Positions 30,825 to 41,566 of a stretch of DNA of 64,000 nt are shown here, piece by piece (position 1 is the first letter of the stretch; each line of letters opens with the position of its first letter). Both the position numbers and the translations under genes were made by a program. Below the pieces are notes generated by a model. The model was given only the letters and a program-made list of their open reading frames with translations. It made no database searches and was not told where the DNA came from. The stretch spans positions 4,635,086-4,699,085 of the forward strand of contig JAJEKV010000008.1 of the NCBI GenBank assembly GCA_021234155.1, read 5' to 3'. The stretch is from Isoetes taiwanensis (taxonomy: Eukaryota; Streptophyta; Lycopodiopsida; Isoetales; Isoetaceae).

Positions 30825-33782
30825 GCATACGTTAGAAACTTGTAAATGATGTTTAAGAGAATGATGAGACACCCTAAGGGATTTGTTTTAGCTCAGTATT
30901 CCTTCCCCAATCAATAAGAATCTCTAAGACTTACGTGAAATTTTGGAGTAGTTTTTAGAAACATAAAGTAGGCTCTTTCCTTTTGCTCCAGTCTTTAATC
31001 TCTGACAAAATAATAACATAATATTCCTCCATGTTGAAGTAAAGTACCCCCTTTGCCTTAGAAGATTACCATGTTTGCACTTAGAAGATTAAGGTAGAGA
31101 GATACACTATCGTTCTTGTTGTCATTGTCGTGCAGAACATATCCTGATCCCACCTTGTCTATGCCAAAGTCATGTTGTTGCCTGGCTTAACCCCCCTTGT
31201 CTATGCCAAAGTCATGTTGTTGCCTGACCGCAACATGAACTCACCCCTAATATTGTAGCGAATGGTATTTGAACCCTTGCCAAGGTTTTGATTCACGACA
31301 GACACACACACGCACAACCACACAAATGCAATAATGTTACTAATAATCCAAGCCCAGCATCAATAAGGAGGTAAACATGAAATTATGGGCATGAGTATGA
31401 GTGGCTTGTTAAAAGTTTTTCAATGGGTATATCCTTGACTTTGAAGTGTGGACCTGTGTGGAGTCAATCTTCAATATGAGGAAATTGGTTTGCCTTCACT
31501 TCTACCAAGAAGAATCTAAAGATTGGTTTGCCTTCACTTCTACCAAGAAGCATCTAATTATAAAGGAAGATGCATTGTATGCATGTATTGTATAGCATAG
31601 CTTATTTATGGTTTTCTTAAAATGTATATTTGTTATAAATGTTTTATTATAATAAAACTATTAAAAATCTTCTAGGTCTACAGTAAACTATGTGCGCACA
31701 TTTGATTTAAATGTTGGAGAAACTGAAAAGGCCTTGAGCATTGTAATGAGTATAATGGTGTTTTTGCATTTATAATAACTTCAAAGTGCATATGAAATTA
31801 AGATGCATTGTCTGATACAAACAGAAGTACATAAAATATGGCCAAAGGAATAATTGTAAGCGATTTTGTTTGTGGCCTAAAACCACATTATGTGGCTTGC
31901 AGCATTTACCATTGGTATAGCGTGTTATTTGAAGACCATTTCAAAGGCTTTGATAGCACAAATAACCAGTTAAATCATACAAAAGATGCTTGTTATCTAG
32001 TTTGAGTAAAGGGGAGTCGCATTACCAAAATAATTGCTCTGTGAATATTGCTGTGAATATTGCAGTGAACTCAAGGGGCACCTTATATGCCATTACATAT
32101 CATGCTTTGCCTGCGCTTCGAATTTGCAGTATAGATCCATATATCAGCCATTCATTACAGATTAAGTTATGGAGTTTCGTTGGGCTAAGACTTGCATTAC
32201 AACATTGAGCCTCATACAACCATCTGCACAGCCGTTCCAAGATGATTTTCCAACGCCATATTGCCAAGCAGAATTGATGATATCAATCTGTAGAAACAAA
32301 TAATAAATGATTAAAACATGGAAAACAATTTATCCTTCAGATTATGGAGTTTCGTTGGGCTAAGACTTGCATTTTCAACATTGAGCCTCATAGAACCACC
32401 TGCATGGCTATTGCAAGATGATTTTCCAATGTCATTTTGCCAAGCAGAATTGCTAACGTCAACTTGGAGAAACAAATAACAAATGATTAAAATATAGAAA
32501 ACACACTGCCTGCATAATTCACGCAATTAAATATAGATCACAAATTATTATGGAAGAAAATAATGCCTAGATACCTTTTCCATTGAACTTGTTGTGCTTA
32601 AAGTTGGTGCCATGATCTTGAAAATGCCATGATCTCATAGCTTTGATGCTGTGATGAATAATTAACCTTGATCTCGCTGGATTTGAATAACACTGGATAA
32701 GGCCCTGCCAGATTAACATCTTCAAACTTTTAAGTAATTTTCATGTGACGCAAACTAAGCTACCAGTTGAACCAAAGCCCAAAAGCTCTACCTGACTGGA
32801 CCAAAGCCGGATGGACCACATTATCTATCCAATGCAGGGGATGCAGAGAAAAAACATGGGAATTCTTCTGTCTAAATAATGGGAACCAAAAGGGATTGTT
32901 TCAGAATTAAATGATCCAAGCTTCATCTTGATCTTCTTCAAAGCTACTTCCTGCTTCAACAATCTGTAGCCTGTGAAAGTAGGTCAAAATAAAAATAAAA
33001 TATGCTGGCTATACTCGACTCTTAGAAGATACAGAATTGTGAAGCTTTGTGAGTGCTTTATACCTCATATGCAAACCCAAATTTGGACGAAAACACATTG
33101 CAGCAAAATCTAATGCGAGAGCCTTATCTCATAAAAGCTTCATCTCTAAAACCTGTACGCAAAATCTGCCATATCCTGCATGAAAAAAACATTAAGCTCT
33201 GAGAAGCATAAAACCTACAATAATCCAGTCCAATCGAAGGGGAGTAGTTCCTGTGAAATTTGAAAGAGGTAATGGCCATTCACGAATTCCAGGTAATGGC
33301 AAAAGCACTTTCAAAACCTATGGCGGAATTCTACTGCTTTTTGCACGATAGCAGCCATTTGAGTTTGGCTCTGGAATATGGTGGCAAAGCTATGAGGGTG
33401 GGCCACGGACTGCGGGTCTATTCAAACTCTGGCACATTCTTACCTGCAACTACACTCAAAACGTCCACTGTTCCATCATCGCTACAACTCCAAGCCCTAA
33501 AAACGTCCTGCCCGGTTATGGCAGCATCTTCGGCAGTGAGAAGGGAAGCCGTTGAAGCTAAGATGCTCATTAAGGGAAGCGTTAAATGCAGGCCTTGTAG
33601 CATATGCTCAAATCCGAAGACTTCTGGTTACTGAAAACGTAAATCCCCTTCGTTCCTGCCGAAGAAACCCTAAAGGAAGGTAAAACCTTAAAATATAGAA
33701 TCTAAGCCATCAATTTTGTCGATCAATTTAAACCGTTGGATTTAGGGCTTGATGCAACACGCTAAAACATTATAATATAAGA
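30799..33782 (-). mobile_element. Helitron (Hel-H) carrying captured exon-like DNA
   Basis: The - strand 3' end is CTAG 30799-30802 with perfect hairpin. The 5' end is GA 33781-33782, read TCTTATATTATAATGTTTTA. Left flank A (30798) and right flank T (33783) are adjacent bases of the gypsy-1 LTR. The body has no purine tract; instead it holds a duplicated exon-like segment (32158-32505, - strand) and, near the 5' end, a 62-codon - strand frame (33603-33418) beginning MLQGLHLTLPLMSILAST, which looks like a signal peptide or membrane segment. The source gene is not recognised. No transposase is encoded. Confidence 0.8.
32158..32505 (-). pseudogene. Duplicated captured exon, spacing 175 bp
   Basis: ATGGAGTTTCGTTGGGCTAA at 32169 and 32344 opens two copies on the + strand. 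Read on -, each starts after a pyrimidine/CAG-like acceptor (…TTTCTACAG in one copy) and encodes NSAWQ-x2-(V/I)GKSS-x-N and MRLNV. One copy continues ENASLSPTKLHNLKDK. The protein is not recognised. The duplication suggests tandem exon copying before or after capture by the Helitron. Confidence 0.45.
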
Positions 33783-33831
33783 TGTATGAGAGCATATGAT
33801 TAAGGGGGTGAGACGGGATAGACCCTTAACA
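33783..33831 (+). repeat. Remnant of the gypsy-1 5' LTR
   Basis: These 49 bases, ending GACCCTTAACA, are identical to the last 49 bases of the 3' LTR (50408-50456). The three LTR bases that should precede them (TTA) are found at 30796-30798, between the two Helitrons, so both Helitrons landed in this LTR three bases apart. The rest of the 5' LTR is not present in the window. Confidence 0.9.
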
Positions 33832-33836
33832 TATTT

Positions 33837-33853
33837 TGGTTCCGTTGCCGGGA
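33837..33853 (+). promoter_or_regulatory. Probable tRNA primer-binding site
   Basis: TGGTTCCGTTGCCGGGA begins five bases after the LTR end. Plant gypsy elements often carry TGGCGCCGTTGCCGGGG here, complementary to a tRNA 3' end (usually tRNA-Asp). This copy differs at two or three bases. tRNA identity is from memory of the family. Confidence 0.6.
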
Positions 33854-33921
33854 CAGCAACTGCATCTATTGGATTAAAGACCCATAAATTCTCCAATTGG
33901 TAAATTGATAAATGGGAACTG

Positions 33922-35012
33922 ATGTACAAAAGCCTTGCTAAAGAGTGCAAAAAGAGACAGGAAATTAGAGATAAACAAGAAAAGGAGAGATCTGAAAGGC
34001 GTGAGAGAAGAAAAAGGAATAAACTAGCTGCAGCCAGAGTTTCTGAAATTTTGCCTGACCTTAAAGGCATTTTTGCCATGTCTACCTCAAAACATACCAT
34101 TCGTTATCCTAAATATGGTTCTGGTAAAACTCAAGAGACTAATCCTAAAACACATATCAAACAGTTTGAAAGTATCAGTGTTTTAAATGGAGAAGAGAGT
34201 GATGATCTGAGATTAATACTTTTTCCAACCACTTTGGAAGGAAGTGTGGCAAACTGGCTCTATGAAAACATAGATAAAATCACTAAATGGGAGGACTTAA
34301 AGAAATTATTCCTGGACACGTTCCACACTGTTCCAACTAGAGAAATTAAAGAGGAACTAAAGACTATGCAAATTAAAGCCGAGGAAAAACCGAAGGATTT
34401 TGCAATCCGAGTATCTGAATTAGCTGGTAAACTAAGTCCCAAGCCCCATGATCAGGATTTGTCACATGGTTCATACAGGGGTTTGGGGATAAAGTACGCC
34501 TACAACTCGAATTAGAGGGTCTTGAAACTCTTGATCAGGCAGTCAAAAGAGCTGCACAAATCAGCTCAATTTTGGGCATCGATAGACATACTAAACCCGA
34601 TCTAGAATCCCTTGTACAGAAGAAAATAAATCAAGAAATTAAAGGTGTACGGGATTTGCAACAAAAGTTGCAACAAAATTTAGAAGAGGGATTTAAAAAA
34701 ATAAATATGAGTGAACCCAAAAGAAGTTACATATGGTGTAATAAATGCGTAAGCCGGGGCCATTACACTAATGAATGTAGAGCTTCTTTGCCAACAACCC
34801 TGGTGTCATATTTGTGAGAGAAATAACCATGACACTAAAGAATGTTATTTTAATAACAAAACCAGGGTAAAACCAAGCACCTCTACTTTTGCAGTGTCCA
34901 CTGAAGCTTCAAATAGGAAAAACACTAAGGAGATCGAGTGTTGTAAGTGTGGGGAAAAAGGGCTTTACTCGAGAGAGTGTAGGTCTAAAACCACGAAAAA
35001 ATACGATTGGTA
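33922..35012 (+). pseudogene. gag: gypsy-1 gag (capsid and three zinc knuckles), frameshifted
   Basis: An ATG at 33922 opens a charged helical leader (KKRQEIRDKQEKERSERRE), then a capsid-like retrotrans_gag region with WLYENIDKITKWEDLKKLF and EEKPKDFAIRVSELA. A frame change near 34460-34470 is followed by GFGDKVRLQLELEGLETL. Three CCHC-type knuckles follow: CNKCVSRGHYTNEC (34735-34776), CHICERNNHDTKEC and CCKCGEKGLYSREC; in the last, Tyr replaces His. Gag forms the virus-like particle and the knuckles bind RNA. The first two knuckles lie in different reading frames around 34780-34800, another lesion. Confidence 0.7.
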
Positions 35013-35956
35013 AAACTTAAAGATGATTCATCTAAAGAAAGTAAGGAAGCACAGATGATCATCATGGAAGATAAACAGTCTTCAGTAGAAGTAAATGTGG
35101 TCACTAGACAAAGGGCCGCTAGAGAAGGTATTGAGATACTTGAACCACCACGAAGAGTTTCCAGCAGTAAGGGACAAGAGAGCTACCCAGATATTGCTCA
35201 GGAAACAGAAAATTACATCCATGCTAAGAATGAAATTGAAAATTATCAAGAGGAGGAACACTTAGCATACAAAGGCATGGAAGAAAGAGAGTTGGATGAT
35301 GTAAAGAAACAAGTACAGAATCTAATGATTCCAACATCCTTAAAATTGGTAGCCAAATATTTACCCGGTTTCAAGGAAATTGAAACACTTGATTGTGGTC
35401 AAGAAGATGAGGTAAAGATATTAAGTGAGCAAATAAGAGACATCAAAATTAAAGTTTCTCTTTCCATGTTGTCAAAGTATTTACCACAATTGGGAATACC
35501 ACAAGAACTTTGTCAAGAAAAAGAAATGGTAGTTACATTGCAAGACCGAAAGCAAACGGATAAGCAAAATCCAATCAGTGTGTGGAAATCCAAGGGCGAA
35601 GTAAAGAAAGCACCCATTGATGAGGGTCTTTGGAGGAACTATAATTCTGAGATAATCTAAGAAAGAAATTAAAAATTGATCATATGGATAAAGCACCTTT
35701 TGATGTGAAGATGGCTGACCAGCGTAAAGTGGAACCATTAGGCATCCTAAAGGATATTACCTTCTCCATCGGAGGACTTGAATTTCAACAAGACTTTGTA
35801 GTTTTAGACACTCATGGCCGAGATAATGACTACCAGATTCTTCTTGGCAGACCTTGGTTGAGAGCAGCCAAGGTAATGCATGATTGGTCTAATAATACAT
35901 CAAAGTTGACAAAGCATGGCAAGACATCAAAGGTTGATTTACCTACGGGTAGCTGA
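35007..35956 (+). pseudogene. gypsy-1 linker and aspartic-protease-like region
   Basis: A 217-codon frame (to 35660) is acidic and includes two similar segments, TSLKLVAKYLPGFKE and SLSMLSKYLPQLGIP, an internal duplication. Near its end is Asp-Glu-Gly (GAT GAG GGT at 35619-35627), at the position expected for a D-(S/T/E)-G protease active site. After a frameshift near 35660, the characteristic C-terminal part follows: APFDVKMADQRKVEPLGIL and YQILLGRPWLR. Retropepsins process Gag-Pol. Assignment of DEG as the active site is inference. Confidence 0.5.
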
Positions 35957-36514
35957 GGAAGTAATGTTCTCAGACAGTGATGAAGAAGAAGGAGTATATG
36001 AGGAATACGAGGATGAAGAAATTTTTTATAAAGTTTACACATATGAGGAAGAGGATGCCTATGAAGACTGTTTCATGGTGGAGACAGTTGAAGAGTATCC
36101 CTCGGCATTCTCGAGAAATTCATCGAGGTAAAATTGACTTGCAACCTAAAAGAGCACATGAACTCCATCGGGTACATTGGTGCCTTATATGTCCGATCCT
36201 GAAATGGAGGAAATAAACTTGGGCACCTCAGAGCATCAACAAATCATAAAACTTAAAGCACACCTTCCCAAACAAGGTTCATTTGGAGGCAATAAATTTG
36301 CTAACCAAGTATAAAGACATACATAGCATGGAGTTAGGGATCTCAAAGGCATCAACCCAAATATATGTCAATTAAGAATACCTTTACTTCCGGAAGCTAA
36401 AGGTGTATCAACGTGCATATCACATGAATCCTACCTATGCGAGAGAAAGTTAAAGAAGAATTAAACAAATTGTTAGTCAGCTGATTTTATCTTGAAGTAG
36501 AAACTAGTGAATGG

Positions 36515-37604
36515 GTGTCTCCCATTGTAGTAGCGAAAAAGAAGGATAAGACTAAAATACGTGTATGTGTTGACTTCAGAAAGCTTAATGCGATTCTGAG
36601 AGAAAGATCATTTTCGTTTGCCATTTACGGACAGGTATTAGAACATAATGGCGGTCATGAATGTTACTCATTCATGGACGGATTTTTGGGGTACAATCAA
36701 ATAAAGATCCATCCTAGTGATCAACTAAAGACCACCTTTATAACTCAATTTGGCACGTATGCCTACAAGGTCATGCCATTCTGGTTAACCAATGCACCTG
36801 CATTGTTTCAAAGGGTCATGCTACAAGTGTTTGCAGGGTATATTGGAAATTTCATGGAGATATTTCTAGATGATTTTACTATTTTTTGGCATTTAGAGAA
36901 TCACCTGAATGACTTGGAAAAAGCTTTTCAACGTTGTAGACAATATGGGGTTTCATTAAACCCTAAGAAATATGCATTCTTAGTGAGTCATGGCAACCTA
37001 CTCGGGCATATTGTCTGTAAAGAAGGGTTGTTAACTGACCCAAATAGTAAAAGTCATTTTAGAGATGCCCCTCCAAACGACATAACTCAGTTAAGACGAT
37101 TCTTAGGGAAAATAAATTACTACAAGCGATTTGGTGAAAAAACTTCTAAAATCGCAACCCCTTTGAATGAGCTTACTAGTCCATCTAAGAAGTTCATTTG
37201 GACTACAGAATGTCAAAATTCATTTGAACACCTAAAAAAATTGTTAGCTGAAGCTCCTATTTTGATTACTCCTCAATGGGATAAAGAATTTCATGTACAT
37301 ACAGATGCCTCTAAAGCGCGCCGATGCGGTATTATCTCAACAAAAAGACTCCAACAGAGATCAACCCATTGTGTATGCAAGTAAGCAGCTAAATTCAACA
37401 GAAAGAAATTATACTACTACAGAACGGGAAGGTTTGGCCATGGTCTATGCAGTACAAAAATTTAGGCACTACCTCTTGGGAAATTATTTTATCTTCTTCG
37501 TTGACCATCAAGCTTTGTTATACCTAATAAATAAGCCATGTGTTACTGGAAGGATACACCGTTGGTTGCTTATACTCCGGAGTTCAACTTCAAAGTGGTC
37601 TTGA
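36515..37604 (+). pseudogene. pol: gypsy-1 reverse transcriptase and RNase H
   Basis: In the 36515-37384 frame: VCVDFRKLNAI (17-27), the first catalytic Asp in SFMDGFLGYNQIKI (D55), then FLDD (D119, D120), all three RT carboxylates present. The usual PFGL is PFWL (Trp90), an odd change. The connection region GKINYYKRF and the start of RNase H (HVHTDAS) follow, then a frameshift near 37310 moves the remainder (VYAVQKFRHYLLG, FVDHQALLYL) to another frame ending at 37604. RT copies the element RNA; RNase H removes it. Coding-like sequence with stops joins this to the protease region (36000-36515). Confidence 0.75.
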
Positions 37605-37810
37605 AGGGATCCTCCCATACCATTCAGATCATCTTTCACGATTGCCAAATGGGGATCTTCCCCGGCATACATGATGAACTTTAGGATGCAAACTTATTTA
37701 GAGTAAATCACGATTGCCCCATGGTATGTTGGCATTGCGTGAGTACTTGGCTAGTGGAGAGATCCCATCTAAATTAAACATAGCTTCGAAACGTGAATTC
37801 TTTGCGTAAA

Positions 37811-39110
37811 AGTAGCACCATATTGTCTTATCACAGGACAATTATATAAAAAGGGCAAAGACCACGTCTTACGACGATGTGTCCTACCCCACGAAACAAC
37901 CGATATCGTAAGGCATGCCCATGAAGGAGCAAAACCAGGGGACACTTTCTTTGGGGATCTTCTGACTAAGAAAATTCTAAATTCGGGTTTCGATGGCCAA
38001 CCTTATTCAAAGATGCTCGATATGAGGCCACAACCTGTGGCGTATGTCAAAGAGTGGGACGACCTAGTGAAAAACATTACATGCCACTCAACCCAATATT
38101 GCCCTTAGGCCCCTTTGAAAAATGGGGCATGGACTTTGTTGGGCCAGTAAACCCTCCAGCAGTGCGAACTAAAGCCCAGTATATATTCGTTCTAACCTGA
38201 TTACCATACAAAATGGGCAGAGGCGAGAGCCCTAAAAGATAATACGCTAAAAGTGTAGCAAAAGTTTTGTACCAACAGGTCATCACCAGATTTGGTTGTC
38301 CCATTGAACTTGTAAGTGATAGAGGAGTTCATTTCATCAATTCCACAATAGAAATACTTACAAGAGATTTCTTGATTGTTCATCGTAAATCCACACCCTA
38401 TTATCCTCAAGCTAATGGGCAAGCTAAATCCACTAACAAGATTCTAGTTACAATCTTGAAGAAAATTTGTGAATCCACAAGAAATGACTGGGAACAACGA
38501 TTACCAACGGTGCTTTGGGCATACAGAACTAGTTATAAGACCATCACAGGACATAATCCATTCCAATTAACTTATGGGATAGAGGCTGTCTTACCATTCG
38601 AGTTTGTAATACCAAGCTTGCGTATTGCTATTCATCATCGAATGGCAGATCTTCCTTCTTTACAACACAGATTAATACAATTAGAAGCTCTGGATGAAAA
38701 GCGCCAACAATCTATATGGGCACAACAAGTATCTAAAGACAGAAGGAAGGCATGGATAGACCATAAACAAAAGTTCCAAGACTTTTATGATGGTGCCAAG
38801 GTTCATTTATATGATTCTGATTTAAACAACACCCTGGGAAATATGAAAATGGATCAGTACAATTAAAAGATCTCCAAGGTACATTACTACCCACTTTAGT
38901 GAACGGATGTCGTTTAAAGTTACATAAAACTAAGGAATTGGTACATGTGAATGCCATTCAACGAAGTTTCCGACCTTCCAATGACAATCGATTCCCTCAG
39001 CGATATAAAATATCAGTTTATATGTGGGAATGGCCAGAGACCACGAGCAACTCAAAATTTTTAGTTAGGATGAGTAAAGCAAAAAGTCCAAGGAGCACTC
39101 TTACTGATTG
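37811..39110 (+). pseudogene. gypsy-1 integrase, catalytic Glu replaced by Lys
   Basis: An HHCC zinc-binding part is visible (HAHEG near 37915, CGVCQRVGRP near 38040). The core has Asp in MDFVGP (GAC 38132-38134), Asp in SDRGVHF (GAT 38318-38320), and NGQAKSTNK. AAA at 38426-38428 sits exactly 35 codons after the second Asp, where the D-D-35-E glutamate belongs. One GAA-to-AAA change would explain it. A stop near 38200 and further frame changes are present. Downstream, LHKTKELVHVNAIQR marks the C-terminal domain. Integrase inserts the cDNA; this copy should be inactive. Confidence 0.75.
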
Positions 39111-39145
39111 ATCATGGTACCATTACCGGGTCCACGAATTAAACA

Positions 39146-39411
39146 TTGGTGGAATCCTCAATTGAGGGTATTTCCAGACGAATCCTTTATGGATGCTATG
39201 TACTATATTGGTTTTTGGCCATACAATACTACTCTGTTTTGGTAAAGGACCAAAGAACTCGAAATGTCATCATTACATATCCAACAAACTCTCACAAGAG
39301 CAAAATGCATAAACTTCCATCGAGAACACCGTCAATGGAAGCAAACAATACGCCAAACCACCTTTGTTCAAAGTATATTGCATACAAATGGTTGGCGGGG
39401 ATGCAACAAAA
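39146..39411 (+). pseudogene. gypsy-1 ORF3, part before the CACTA insertion
   Basis: Coding-like sequence after integrase continues to the CACTA element. The frame ending …YKWLAGMQQ at 39408 is in register with the sequence after the transposon (from 47121) once one AAA target copy is removed. No known domain is recognised. Confidence 0.5.
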
Positions 39412-39431
39412 CACAACAAGAAAAAGGGTCA

Positions 39432-39655
39432 TTTAGCGGCGTCTATAGCGGCGTCACGGCGGCGATCTATCGCGACGTCCCGGCGGCGTCGCCGCAGGCG
39501 TCGTTTAGCGGACTTCGTCGCACAGCGGCGCGGCGCCGCGATGCGACGTGTCGCCGCCGACGTCAGCGAGGCGTGACTTCGAGCGTGACTCGGGCGTCGC
39601 TCGGGCGTCGCGTCGCTGGCGGCGATGGCGTCGCGTCGCGGCGTGGTGGAAAAAA
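39432..39655 (+). repeat. CACTA left subterminal CG-rich repeats
   Basis: About 220 bp of GGCGTC/GCGTCG units on both strands, followed by an A-tract (39650-39715). Subterminal repeats of CACTA elements bind the TNPA-like protein to bring the ends together (family knowledge). The long frame through it is a GC artefact. Confidence 0.7.
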
Positions 39656-39720
39656 AAAAAAAAATTTAAAAAAATTAAAAAAAAATAAAAAAAAAAAAAA
39701 AAAAAGGAAAGAATTTTAAT

Positions 39721-41566
39721 AGTTAGTTACAATATCATATACAAGAGGCAAGAGGCTAGTAGTGGCTATCTTTACGTGTTCCCGTTAGGGGAAAACCCGT
39801 GATAGCCAATTCTATAACAATAACGACCAATATTAGACAATGACATTGAAAGTTAACGTGAACTAAGAGTTTATAGCACTTACGAATCTATGTAAAAGCC
39901 TTTTTCGACCGCCCGAACCCAAGTGAGGCTTAATTCGTTTGCTTGAAGTTGCCTTGGCAAAATCAGGTGAGGCGGATGTTTTTCTTGGAATCCTTTGCAC
40001 GCTCGAAAGTGATCGATTGCAAGGAATACAACATGACAAGTTAAATGTCTTATTTGAATTGAGCGAATGGCAACAAATAACAAATACCTTGATATCTTCC
40101 TTATGGATAGATTAAGTGGTTTAGGGACCTTTGACCAATCGCCTCCCAATTTTTTAGCATTTGACTTCAATTTTGCAATCACTCTTTGCCTTTTCTATAA
40201 ATCGATAGATTAACACAAAACAAAAAGAATAAAAATAAGACTATGACTAGGTCATGTACCTTCTTTTTCAAGGCTCCCCATCATCGAAATGAGCCCCTTC
40301 CAAACTGGATTAGTGGGATTAAAAGCTAGAGTTGGCTAACATACGCTTTAGGGTTATAAGCTAGATTTGGCCACCTCTACCTAAGAATTACAAGAAAAGT
40401 CGACTTGGACCCGAACACAGTGCGTCTCCACTCGTGAGTGGAGCCTACAGGTGCCCTTGAACAAGCCACTACAATTTTATTTTAAACCTAAAAATAACAA
40501 GTGGTCATGGACTTGAACAGTGCACGTGGCCCTCTCCACTCTAGGTGGGCCGTGCCGTGCCCCTTGAACAAACCACTCCTTAACCTAGGAAAAATATATG
40601 ATCATAGTGAAGTGGACTTGAAACCGGTTTTATGGTCCTCCCCACTCTAGGTGGAGCCGAGCCCGTGCCCTTGAACAAGCCACTCCATTTTTTTTTTTTT
40701 TAACCGCTTAAAATTATAAAAATAAAATGCAAGCGATCAACTTACCAAAAGAAGGGCGTGTGTAACAAGATCTGGACGGGTCCAAATCGAAATAGAAAGC
40801 AAACAAAAAGAGTTAGAAGAATAAGAACAACGAAAAAAAAAGATCGAAGAAGAAAAAAAAAAAAAAAAAAAGATGAAGAAATAGTAAAACAAGAAAGAAA
40901 AAAAATGAATGAATCAAAGAAGAAGAGAAGGGTGGGAGAAAGAAGAGAAGGGAAAAGAGGAGAAAAAAAGAAATTAGGGGAAGAAAGAGAAGAATGGAAG
41001 AAATAAGAGAATGAAATGGAAGAAGATAGAAGAATGGAAGAATGGAAGAGTGAAATAAGGGAAGAATCGAAGAAAGAAATGAGGAAAGAAGGAAAAAAGA
41101 AGAAGAATGAAGAAACAAGAAGAAGAAAAAAAAGAAGGAAAGAGATAGAAAAAAAAAATTTGAAATCTACACTAAATCATTCAATCCAAAACCATTCAAT
41201 CCAAAACCATGATCTACTAACCTTAAAAAGAGTGCTTGCAAATTCAAGGTCAAGGAAGTCGGAATGGTCCCAAGATCGCTTTTAAATAGTCGAAAAGAAG
41301 GAAGCCTAGGAATGGTATATACGGTTTAACGTCGCATCTTTTTAATGGTCCGCGACGTATTTTGTTATAGCGGCGCCTAACACTTTTTAATTTTTGGTGC
41401 CTTTTTTCATCGATGGTCATGAAAGTTTGTCCTTATGCTAATTTGGACATTCCCAAGCCATATATCGGTCCAAAATCACATTCGGATTTAACCAATCTTC
41501 TATTGCTACTACTTACGAATGTTTGAGCCAGGGGTGGCATGTTTGAGCCAGGGTGGCGGTTTGATA
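39721..41566. other. CACTA interior before the array: no recognised gene
   Basis: It contains a - strand frame (40182-39880; VIAKLKSNAKKLGGDWSKV) of unknown identity, three imperfect copies of a block with CCTTGAACAAGCCACT (about 40425, 40560, 40665), and an A/G-rich stretch (40845-41160) that gives spurious Lys/Glu frames. From 41300, unique AT-rich sequence leads into the array. Confidence 0.5.

Noticed and set aside
39264-39719. 151-codon frame running into the CACTA left end
   Set aside because: The second half is the CG-rich subterminal array and an A-tract; only the first part is ORF3-like sequence.
40845-41160. Lys/Glu-rich frames resembling charged nuclear proteins
   Set aside because: They sit in an A/G-rich low-complexity stretch inside the CACTA element.
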